Shown: piece after piece, positions 1 to 5,059 of the stretch | How positions within the stretch are numbered: position 1 is the stretch's first letter | Layout of the letters: each line of letters begins with the position of its first letter | Program-made: the position numbers and the translations under genes | NCBI GenBank assembly: GCA_002386045.1 | Contig: DGEQ01000077.1 | Coordinates: forward strand, 1-13,378 | From: Hungateiclostridiaceae bacterium UBA3922 | Lineage (GTDB): Bacteria > Bacillota > Clostridia > Acetivibrionales > DTU013 | Direction of reading: 5' to 3' | DNA: 13,378 nt | The notes under the pieces: model-generated | Seen by the model: the letters and a program-made list of their open reading frames with translations, nothing else | Databases searched by the model: none | What the model was told of the DNA's origin: nothing

Positions 1-290
<290 letters not shown>

Positions 291-475
291 AAAAAACAGG
301 CAGAAAAAGAGGTCTTAGACGTCAGGAGTTAAACATCATGTCTTCGGGTTGCTGAGCATTATATAGTTTTGAGGGTGCAGACACCGGTTTTCGTGGAATG
401 ATCGGAAGCCTCACCGGAAGGGGGAAGGCGGAGGATCAGGAACGGACCGGCAGCACTTGAAAAGTTTATACAGGT
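291..475 (+). other. 23S-5S internal transcribed spacer
   Basis: The spacer is about 184 nt and contains no cloverleaf tRNA that I can see. The segment TATATAGTTTTGAGGGTGCA (361-380) resembles the spacer motif seen in many clostridial and bacillar rrn operons. A weak 5-bp helix, CCGGT (384-388) with ACCGG (413-417), could help processing, but nothing stronger stands out. Confidence 0.6.
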
Positions 476-593
<118 letters not shown>

Positions 594-600
594 ATTTATC

Positions 601-638
601 AAGGCCCTGTGCTGGACGCACAGGGCCTTGTGCTGTTT
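601..638 (+). terminator. rho-independent terminator of the rRNA operon
   Basis: A perfect 12-bp stem, AAGGCCCTGTGC (601-612) with GCACAGGGCCTT (618-629), closes a 5-nt loop. It is followed by a T-rich but interrupted tract, GTGCTGTTT. It begins 7 nt after the 5S end. The long GC-rich stem makes termination likely even though the T run is imperfect. Confidence 0.85.
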
Positions 639-642
639 AAAG

Positions 643-1075
643 GGATAACTGTCCCCACAAGGGAGGATTGTCCCTCTGATTGCAAGACTGTCCCATGGCT
701 GAAGGACTGTCCCTCCAATGCAGAACTGTCCCTAAAAGAGACCTGTCCCCCTAAGGAAGGACTGTCCCCAGGCCCGAAGGACTGCCCCCAAAATGGAGGA
801 CTGTCCCCTTAGAGAAGAACTGTCCCCCAAAATGCAGGACTGCTTCCTGATATGAAGGACCGTCCCCAAGTTGAAAACCGTCCCCCGATTGTCTGGACTG
901 GAGAACTGTCCCCCTAATCCGAAGAAGTGTCCCCCGGCCGGTGGACTGCCCCTGATCGAGGAAATAGTGTTTCAGGGCGAATTCTGAAGGACTGTCCCCC
1001 ACTAACCTTGTTGAAGGACTGTCCCCTGATCCGCCCTGATCCGGAGAAGTGTCCCCAAGTGGAGAACTGTCCCCT
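643..1075 (+). repeat. left array of about 20 GGACTGTCCCC repeats, 19-20 bp period
   Basis: About 20 degenerate copies of a motif close to GAAGGACTGTCCCC follow each other between the rRNA terminator and the ddh promoter. Taking the T of TCCC (or its equivalent) as the reference, copies fall at 652, 671, 691, 710, 729, 746, 765, 785, 804, 823, 843, 863, 881, 909, 930, 949, 970, 995, 1022, 1052 and 1070. Spacing is mostly 19-20 bp in the first 13 copies and looser (18-30 bp) later. The most similar copies are at 758-824; those near 843 and 970 are decayed. Short linkers often read CCAAAATG or similar. The core GGAC-T-GTCC is an imperfect palindrome. The period is not a multiple of three, so open frames here are accidental. 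Function unknown; operator array, REP-like element or minisatellite are all possible. Confidence 0.85.
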
Positions 1076-1103
1076 ATACATAGAAATAAACCTGTGTTAT
1101 TAT
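1075..1103 (+). promoter_or_regulatory. candidate sigma-A promoter of ddh
   Basis: TATACA (1075-1080) and TATTAT (1098-1103) are separated by 17 bp. TATTAT is preceded by TGT, giving an extended -10 element. The -35 match is weak. It starts directly after the last repeat of the left array, predicts transcription from about 1110, and leaves a short 5' UTR. It is the best promoter-like sequence between the rRNA terminator and ddh. Confidence 0.4.
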
Positions 1104-1169
1104 GTTGTATCATTGGTTGGCATTTGCTGATAAGGCCATTACAGGCAGCGAATATTAACGGGAGGGGGG

Positions 1170-1202
1170 ATGGCCTGCCGGAACGGGCGGGCCGGAAACT
1201 GA
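1170..1202 (+). CDS. possible 10-codon leader ORF coupled to ddh
   Basis: A strong purine-rich ribosome site, GGGAGGGGGG (1160-1169), lies directly before ATG at 1170, which opens a 10-codon frame, MACRNGRAGN. Its TGA (1200-1202) overlaps the ddh ATG (1202-1204) as TGATG. The ddh ATG has no good SD of its own, so ribosomes ending this mini-ORF may restart on ddh (translational coupling). The peptide has no lysine codon, so a lysine attenuator is unlikely. The GGAGG to ATG spacing of about 4 nt is short. The frame could be accidental; no family is recognisable at this length. Confidence 0.35.
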   Translation: MACRNGRAGN

Positions 1203-2179
1203 TGGATAAGGTTATCAGGGCAGGCATAGTTGGGTACGGCAACCTGGGGAAAGGCGTGGAAGCTGCGCTCAGGCAGAGCCCGGATTTCAGGCTGGAGGCC
1301 GTATTCACAAGGAGAGCGACAGGCGATATCGGGACATCCGCGAAAGCGGTGCATATTTCCGAAATCGGGAAATACAGGGGGCATATAGATGTCATGATCC
1401 TCTGCGGAGGCTCTGCGACCGACCTGCCGGAGCAGGGGCCTAAAATCGCGTCCATGTTCAACACAGTGGACAGTTTCGATACGCATGCAAGGATCCCGGA
1501 GTATTTCAGGTTGATGGACGAGACGGCGAAAAAGGCCGGGACCCTCAGTCTGATTTCTACCGGATGGGATCCGGGACTGTTTTCCATGATGAGGCTGCTT
1601 ACGGAATCCATCCTGCCGGACGGGAACACATATACGTTCTGGGGTAAGGGTGTGAGCCAGGGGCATTCGGATGCGGTCAGGAGGGTGCCCGGCGTGAAAA
1701 ACGCGGTACAGTATACGATCCCTGTCGAAAGTGCGCTTGAAAGAGTGCGGTCCGGGGAAAATCCGGATCTGTCCGTCCGTGAAAAGCATTCGAGAGTGTG
1801 CTACGTGGTGCCTGAACCCGGGGCGGACAGGGATGAGATAGCCGAAACGATCAGAAACATGCCCCACTACTTTTCCGAGTACGACACAACCGTCAATTTT
1901 ATCACTGAAGAGGAACTCCTCAGGGACCACATGGGCATGCCGCACGGGGGTTTCGTCATCAGGACCGGGAAAACGGGAGCAGGTACGAAACAGAGGGTGG
2001 AATTCAGTCTGAAACTGGACAGCAACCCCGAGTTCACGGCAAGTGTCCTGACAGCCTACGCAAGAGCCGTGTACAGGCTGTCAGGCGAAGGCCAGACAGG
2101 CGCCCGTACGGTGTTCGACATACCGCTGGCCTGTCTTTCGCCCAAAACCGCTGAAGAATTAAGGAAGGAACTGCTGTAA
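1202..2179 (+). CDS. ddh: meso-diaminopimelate D-dehydrogenase
   Basis: The enzyme (EC 1.4.1.16) reversibly converts L-2-amino-6-oxopimelate, ammonia and NADPH to meso-2,6-diaminopimelate. This gives a one-step route to the peptidoglycan cross-link and lysine precursor, bypassing the acylated intermediates. The protein has 325 residues, as usual for the family. An N-terminal Rossmann dinucleotide motif GIVGYGNLGKG (8-18) is followed by CGGSATDLPEQ (68-78), STGWDPGLFS (119-128), FWGKGVSQGHSDAVRRVPG (146-164), GMPHGG (245-250) and KLDSNPEFTAS (271-281). These match the Corynebacterium enzyme block by block from memory. ATG 1202 is chosen because the family starts just before the Rossmann strand. 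An in-frame ATG at 1049 would add 51 residues, but it lies in the repeat array and upstream of the promoter. Flanked by repeat arrays on both sides and by no other lysine gene. Confidence 0.95.
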   Translation: MDKVIRAGIVGYGNLGKGVEAALRQSPDFRLEAVFTRRATGDIGTSAKAVHISEIGKYRGHIDVMILCGGSATDLPEQGPKIASMFNTVDSFDTHARIPEYFRLMDETAKKAGTLSLISTGWDPGLFSMMRLLTESILPDGNTYTFWGKGVSQGHSDAVRRVPGVKNAVQYTIPVESALERVRSGENPDLSVREKHSRVCYVVPEPGADRDEIAETIRNMPHYFSEYDTTVNFITEEELLRDHMGMPHGGFVIRTGKTGAGTKQRVEFSLKLDSNPEFTASVLTAYARAVYRLSGEGQTGARTVFDIPLACLSPKTAEELRKELL

Positions 2180-2402
2180 CTTTTGGGGGACAGTCCTCAA
2201 CAAAGGCCTCAGCAAATACTTTGCAGGGAAAGTCCTTTGTTGCGACTTTTCGGGGACGGTCCCCAGCAAAGATTTTGTGGAGACAGTCCTCAGCCGTGGC
2301 TTCCCCGGATACGACTTTGCGGGGACAGTCCTCAACTGTGACTTTTCGGGGGAAGTCTCCGGCATGGGACGGTCCTTTGGACATGAGTGAAGAACTGTCC
2401 CC
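2179..2402 (-). repeat. right array of GGACTGTCCCC repeats, 27-bp tandem units, inverted orientation
   Basis: Directly after the ddh stop codon the + strand shows head-to-tail copies close to ACTTTTCGGGGACAGTCCTC plus 7 nt. Units are 2179-2206 (28 bp), 2218-2244, 2245-2271, 2272-2298, 2314-2340 and 2341-2367, each of the latter exactly 27 bp, with an 11-nt and a 15-nt interruption. A shortened copy follows (2366-2376), and a last copy in the opposite sense, GAAGAACTGTCCCC, lies at 2389-2402. Read on the - strand the core GAGGACTGTCCCC plus an A-rich tail is the same element as in the left array with a longer linker. The copy at 2252-2264, GGGGACGGTCCCC, is a perfect 13-bp palindrome around its central base. 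No gene is supported in this stretch. Confidence 0.85.
2198..2250 (+). terminator. candidate ddh transcript-end hairpin inside the repeat array
   Basis: CAACAAAGG (2198-2206) pairs perfectly with CCTTTGTTG (2234-2242). Inside it GCAAA (2212-2216) pairs with TTTGC (2220-2224) across a 3-nt loop. A run TTTT follows at 2247-2250, after CGAC. This is the best stem-loop after ddh, but the short and displaced T run makes termination uncertain. Confidence 0.3.
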
Positions 2403-2444
2403 ATACTTTGTCCCAAACTTCTTAAAAACTTTGAAAAAAAGTAC

Positions 2445-2473
2445 TTGCATTGTTATTGGTGATGTAGTAAAAT
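2445..2473 (+). promoter_or_regulatory. sigma-A promoter of the S10-spc operon
   Basis: TTGCAT (2445-2450) and TAAAAT (2468-2473) are separated by 17 bp. The -35 box is preceded by an A-rich stretch (2424-2440) that could act as an UP element. Transcription would start at about 2480. It lies just after the right repeat array and upstream of the first ribosomal protein gene, so it is the expected start of the large operon. Confidence 0.75.
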
Positions 2474-2479
2474 ATCACT

Positions 2480-2887
2480 TGCTGTGTGACACGACAAACG
2501 ATGAAGTGGGAGATTGCTATTCTTGGAAATAGGGAACTTCCACGGAGAATGTCCGATTCAGAGAAACCGGGCGACAAGTCACTGTACATTATTCGACTGT
2601 GCAGGAGTGTGTCTGTTTGCATGTACAGCCCAGGTTTTGCAGGTCCAAGGACCGTGTAAGCAGCCTGGGTTTTAAAAATCGGAAAACAGGAAACACCCGG
2701 CATAGTGTACAGATAAAAATGCTTGTCGTACGTAACATTCGAGGGGATCAGGAGCCGGAAAGACCGCAGAAACCACGGCTCCCGGGACTGCCGGACAGTT
2801 CAGGCAGGAGATTTGCCGGGGACGGGGCCGGGGTTCGGGTGAGAAAGAGTACAGCGGATCCCTGAACACTATCAAGGAGGTTATTGT
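2480..2887 (+). promoter_or_regulatory. long structured 5' leader of the S10-spc operon
   Basis: About 400 nt of untranslated leader precede rpsJ. Visible structures are a hairpin at 2506-2543 (7-bp lower stem GTGGGAG/CTTCCAC, 5-bp upper stem CTATT/AATAG); a helix CTGTACAT/ATGTACAG at 2582-2628; a terminator-like hairpin at 2629-2673; GGAGCCG (2751-2757) with CGGCTCC (2776-2782); and CTGCC (2788-2792) with GGCAG (2803-2807). S10 operons are commonly controlled through their leaders by a ribosomal protein (L4 in E. coli). I do not recognise this leader as a named family. A 52-codon open frame (2501-2659) exists but lacks an SD. Confidence 0.55.
2582..2673 (+). terminator. candidate attenuator hairpins in the S10 leader
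   Basis: CCCAGG (2629-2634) pairs with CCTGGG (2664-2669), with an inner helix GGTC (2642-2645)/GACC (2650-2653) across loop CAAG. TTTT follows immediately at 2670-2673, so this resembles a short intrinsic terminator. Directly 5' of it, CTGTACAT (2582-2589) pairs with ATGTACAG (2621-2628), so the two helices could stack. A third TGTACAG at 2706-2712 could compete for the same partner, offering an alternative fold. Only four T residues follow, so termination strength is uncertain. Confidence 0.4.
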
Positions 2888-3199
2888 ATGGCAAACAATC
2901 AGAAAATCAGAATCAGGCTGAAGGCATTCGATCACCAGATACTCGATCAGTCAGCCGAGAAGATCGTCGACACTGCCAAAAGGACCGGCGCACAGGTTTC
3001 CGGACCGGTACCGCTTCCGACAAAGAAGGAGGTCTTCACGATACTGAGAGCTCCTCACAAGTATAAGGATTCGCGCGAGCAGTTCGAGATGAGGACCCAT
3101 AAGAGGCTGATAGATATTCTGATGCCTACGCCCAAGACGGTGGATGCCCTTATGAGGCTCGATCTGCCGGCAGGTGTTGATATAGAGATAAAGCTGTAA
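2888..3199 (+). CDS. rpsJ: 30S ribosomal protein S10
   Basis: S10 is a small-subunit head protein, and in many bacteria (as NusE) pairs with NusB in rRNA transcription antitermination. The 103-residue product has the normal family length. Recognisable family segments are [20 protein letters not shown] near the N terminus, [26 protein letters not shown] in the loop region that enters the ribosome (about 42-67, shown here as key text only), and [21 protein letters not shown] at the C terminus. An SD AAGGAGG (2874-2880) lies 7 nt before ATG. It is the first gene of the operon. A perfect 9-bp hairpin (3187-3207) straddles its stop codon. Confidence 0.98.
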   Translation: MANNQKIRIRLKAFDHQILDQSAEKIVDTAKRTGAQVSGPVPLPTKKEVFTILRAPHKYKDSREQFEMRTHKRLIDILMPTPKTVDALMRLDLPAGVDIEIKL

Positions 3200-3207
3200 G
3201 CTTTATC
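3187..3207 (+). other. hairpin over the rpsJ stop codon
   Basis: GATAAAGCT (3187-3195) and AGCTTTATC (3199-3207) form a perfect 9-bp stem with a 3-nt loop that contains part of the TAA (3197-3199). No T tract follows, so it is not an intrinsic terminator. A role in mRNA processing, stability or uncoupling rpsJ from rplC is possible. Confidence 0.45.
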
Positions 3208-3225
3208 GGATCCAGGAGAGAGATC

Positions 3226-3267
3226 ATGTTCGTGAGAAATCATGAACCAATGATGATTAGGAGGTAA
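3226..3267 (+). CDS. possible 13-codon mini-ORF between rpsJ and rplC
   Basis: ATG 3226 opens the frame [13 protein letters not shown] and stops at TAA 3265-3267. An AGGAGAG (3214-3220) precedes it at a workable distance. Its last two sense codons, AGG AGG (3259-3264), are themselves the SD of rplC, and its stop is 4 nt before the rplC ATG. Translation of the mini-ORF would thus end on the rplC start region. The frame also holds the hairpin 3228-3247: GTTCGTGA and TCATGAAC closing a GAAA tetraloop. It may be an accident of a short spacer; nothing in the peptide is recognisable. Confidence 0.3.
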   Translation: MFVRNHEPMMIRR

Positions 3268-3271
3268 CAGG

Positions 3272-3910
3272 ATGAGCAAGTTTATTCTCGGCAAGAAAAT
3301 AGGCATGACACAGGTTTTTGATGAGAACGGCATCGTTATACCGGTAACGGTAATACAGGCCGGGCCTTGTGCTGTCGTACAGAAAAAGACGGTTGAAAAC
3401 GACGGATATACGGCTATCAGGCTGGGATTCGAGGACGTTCCTGAAAAGAAGCTGAACAAGCCGGAACTGGGCCTGTTCAAGAAGATCAATGTTACGCCCA
3501 AGAGGTATCTCAGGGAATTCAGGACCGACGATGTCGACAAGTTCGAAGTCGGACAGCAGATAAACGTTGCCGACATGTTCGCAAGCGGCGACAGGATAGA
3601 TGTGACCGGAATATCCAAGGGCAAAGGTTTCCAGGGTGTCATGAAGAGGTTCGGTTCCTCTAGAGGTCCCGAATCGCATGGTTCCAAGTATCACAGGAGA
3701 GTCGGGACCATGGGTGCCGGCACCAGCCCGGGAAGAGTGTTCAAGGGCAAGAAGCTGCCGGGACATATGGGGAAGGACAGGGTAACGGTCCAGAACCTTG
3801 ATGTGGTCAAAGTCGATGGCGAAAGGAACCTTATGCTTGTAAAAGGCGCGGTTCCGGGTCCCAGGGGCGGTCTTGTCATCGTACGGGAAACGGTAAAGGC
3901 CGGCAAGTAA
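3272..3910 (+). CDS. rplC: 50S ribosomal protein L3
   Basis: L3 is a primary 23S rRNA binder that helps start 50S assembly; its long loop reaches towards the peptidyl transferase centre. The protein is 212 residues, normal for the family. Diagnostic segments are [16 protein letters not shown] (5-20), [18 protein letters not shown] (111-128), the glycine- and histidine-rich loop [20 protein letters not shown] (135-154), then KLPGHMG (161-167) and GAVPGPRGG (192-200). The start follows an AGGAGGT (3259-3265). Second gene of the operon, 72 nt after rpsJ, the spacer holding two hairpins and a possible mini-ORF. Confidence 0.98.
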   Translation: MSKFILGKKIGMTQVFDENGIVIPVTVIQAGPCAVVQKKTVENDGYTAIRLGFEDVPEKKLNKPELGLFKKINVTPKRYLREFRTDDVDKFEVGQQINVADMFASGDRIDVTGISKGKGFQGVMKRFGSSRGPESHGSKYHRRVGTMGAGTSPGRVFKGKKLPGHMGKDRVTVQNLDVVKVDGERNLMLVKGAVPGPRGGLVIVRETVKAGK

Positions 3911-3934
3911 TACGGATGGGAGGAGGAAGCGATC

Positions 3935-4558
3935 ATGCCAAAGGTTGATTTATACAATATGAAAGGCGAGACGATCGGCGAAATCGAACTCAGCGACGCT
4001 ATTTTCGGCATAGATATCAATGAGAACGCGATGCATCTCGCTGTACAGAACCAGTTAGCAAACAGGAGGCAGGGCACACATTCCACCAAGACCAAGAGTG
4101 AAGTCAGCGGCGGCGGCAGGAAACCGTGGAGGCAGAAAGGCACAGGCCGCGCCCGCCATGGAAGCATACGCTCGGCCCAGTGGGTAAAGGGCGGCATCGT
4201 CCATGGTCCCAGGCCCAGGAGCTATTCCTACACCCTGCCGAAGAAGATCAAGAGGCTCGCACTGAAGTCGGCGCTCTCTTCAAAGGTCAGCAACAACGAG
4301 ATCATGGTACTGGACCAGCTGAACTTCGACACCATCAAGACGAAGCAGATGGTCAACGTGCTCGACGCGCTCAAGGTCGACAAGGGCGCCCTCATAGTGC
4401 TCGACAGCAAGAATGAGAACGTGGAGAGATCGGCAAGGAACATACCGGGAATCAAGACTGCGCTTGTGAATACGATAAACGTGTTCGACATACTGAAGTA
4501 CGACAAATTCATAATAACGAAGGATGCAGTTGCAAAAGTCGAGGAGGTGTATGCGTAA
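3935..4558 (+). CDS. rplD: 50S ribosomal protein L4
   Basis: L4 binds 23S rRNA and lines part of the nascent peptide exit tunnel; in E. coli it also represses its own operon through the S10 leader. The protein has 207 residues, typical length. The tunnel loop is clear: [20 protein letters not shown] (about 49-68) followed by [20 protein letters not shown] (69-88). The C-terminal half has the family's globular fold, including SALSSKV. GGGAGGAGG at 3917-3925 precedes ATG. Its TAA overlaps the rplW ATG by one base (TAATG at 4556-4560). Whether L4 regulates this operon is inference; the long leader would be the target. Confidence 0.97.
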   Translation: MPKVDLYNMKGETIGEIELSDAIFGIDINENAMHLAVQNQLANRRQGTHSTKTKSEVSGGGRKPWRQKGTGRARHGSIRSAQWVKGGIVHGPRPRSYSYTLPKKIKRLALKSALSSKVSNNEIMVLDQLNFDTIKTKQMVNVLDALKVDKGALIVLDSKNENVERSARNIPGIKTALVNTINVFDILKYDKFIITKDAVAKVEEVYA

Positions 4559-4911
4559 TGAGAGCACCGGAGGATGTGATCATCAGGCCATTCATAACGG
4601 AAAAAAGCACGCAGGAAGTAGCAGCCGGGAAATACACCTTTATCGTCGATTACGACGCGACCAAGACTGAAATCAGGCAAGCTGCTGAGAAGCTTTTCCA
4701 GGTAAAAGTCCTTGATGTCAATACGGCAAAATACAGGGGCAAGACCAAGAGGCTCGGCGTCCATATCGGGAACAGGCCGAAGTGGAAGAAGGCCGTCATC
4801 AAGATAGACCTCAATCCCGAACCCGAAAGATACCTGGCAAAGGGCGGCAAGGAAACAGTCAGCCAGAAGAAGTACAAGACCAGCATAGAAGAATACGGTG
4901 TGACGCAGTAA
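4558..4911 (+). CDS. rplW: 50S ribosomal protein L23 with C-terminal extension
   Basis: L23 sits at the exit of the peptide tunnel, where trigger factor and SRP dock. The 117-residue protein is longer than the usual 95-100. The core is standard: DVIIRPFITEKST (6-18), YTFIVDYDATKTEIRQAAEK (26-45), VLDVNTAKYRGKTKRLG (51-67) and KKAVIKIDL (77-85). After residue 89 comes an unusual basic tail that contains LAKGGKET (93-100), KKYKTSIEEYG (104-114) and ends in VTQ. Similar tails may occur in some clostridial L23 proteins, from memory. SD GAGGAGGT (4541-4548) lies within rplD, and the start overlaps the rplD stop, which suggests translational coupling. Confidence 0.96.
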   Translation: MRAPEDVIIRPFITEKSTQEVAAGKYTFIVDYDATKTEIRQAAEKLFQVKVLDVNTAKYRGKTKRLGVHIGNRPKWKKAVIKIDLNPEPERYLAKGGKETVSQKKYKTSIEEYGVTQ

Positions 4912-4915
4912 AGCC

Positions 4916-5009
4916 CAGGTCCGGCGGGCTTGTAACGCCCGGTCGGAGGAGGCTGCATCGAAGCACGGAACGCAGCTTCGGGAAACGAGACCAATACTGG
5001 CCGGACCTG
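4916..5009 (+). promoter_or_regulatory. structured RNA candidate in the rplW-rplB spacer
   Basis: The 148-nt gap is unusually long for this operon. A perfect 10-bp helix, CAGGTCCGGC (4916-4925) with GCCGGACCTG (5000-5009), encloses two smaller hairpins: GGGC (4926-4929) with GCCC (4937-4940) over loop TTGTAAC, and GCTGC (4952-4956) with GCAGC (4972-4976). The second has a competing alternative, CGAAGC (4959-4964) with GCTTCG (4975-4980). The layout is a multi-branch junction of the kind used as ribosomal-protein binding sites. No terminator T run follows. An internal GGAGGAGG (4945-4952) has no start codon at a proper distance. Confidence 0.5.
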
Positions 5010-5059
5010 CGGGACCAACAGAGTAACTACGTTCTTGAATAATTAAGGAGTGAGAAGAA

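Noticed and set aside
291..475. tRNA gene in the 23S-5S spacer
   Set aside because: No cloverleaf, no T-loop GTTCGAATC-like block and no CCA end are visible.
643..1075. CRISPR array for the left repeats
   Set aside because: Units are about 14 bp with 5-10 bp variable linkers and are degenerate. CRISPR repeats are 24 bp or more, nearly identical, with spacers of about 30 bp, and no cas gene is present.
1049..1201. Upstream in-frame ATG that would extend Ddh by 51 residues
   Set aside because: The start would lie inside a repeat unit and upstream of the likely promoter; family members start directly before the Rossmann strand, as at 1202.
1104..1201. Lysine riboswitch before ddh
   Set aside because: The predicted untranslated region is under 100 nt and shows none of the five-helix layout of the lysine class.
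751..1629. Long - strand frame across the left array and the start of ddh
   Set aside because: It is antisense to a certain gene and its tail is repetitive peptide from the repeats. The period of 19-20 nt makes all frames rotate, so open stretches are accidental.
2034..2450. - strand frame with 9-residue repeats over the right array
   Set aside because: Because 27 bp is 9 codons, all frames without a stop in one unit stay open and give nonapeptide repeats. It overlaps ddh antisense and has no SD.
2599..2865. 88-codon frame in the S10 leader starting with GTG
   Set aside because: No SD, Arg- and Pro-rich sequence caused by GC-rich hairpins, and no recognisable family; taken as leader RNA instead.
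4782..5042. + strand frame running over the end of rplW into the spacer
   Set aside because: It overlaps rplW in another frame, has no SD, and is explained by GC-rich structured spacer.
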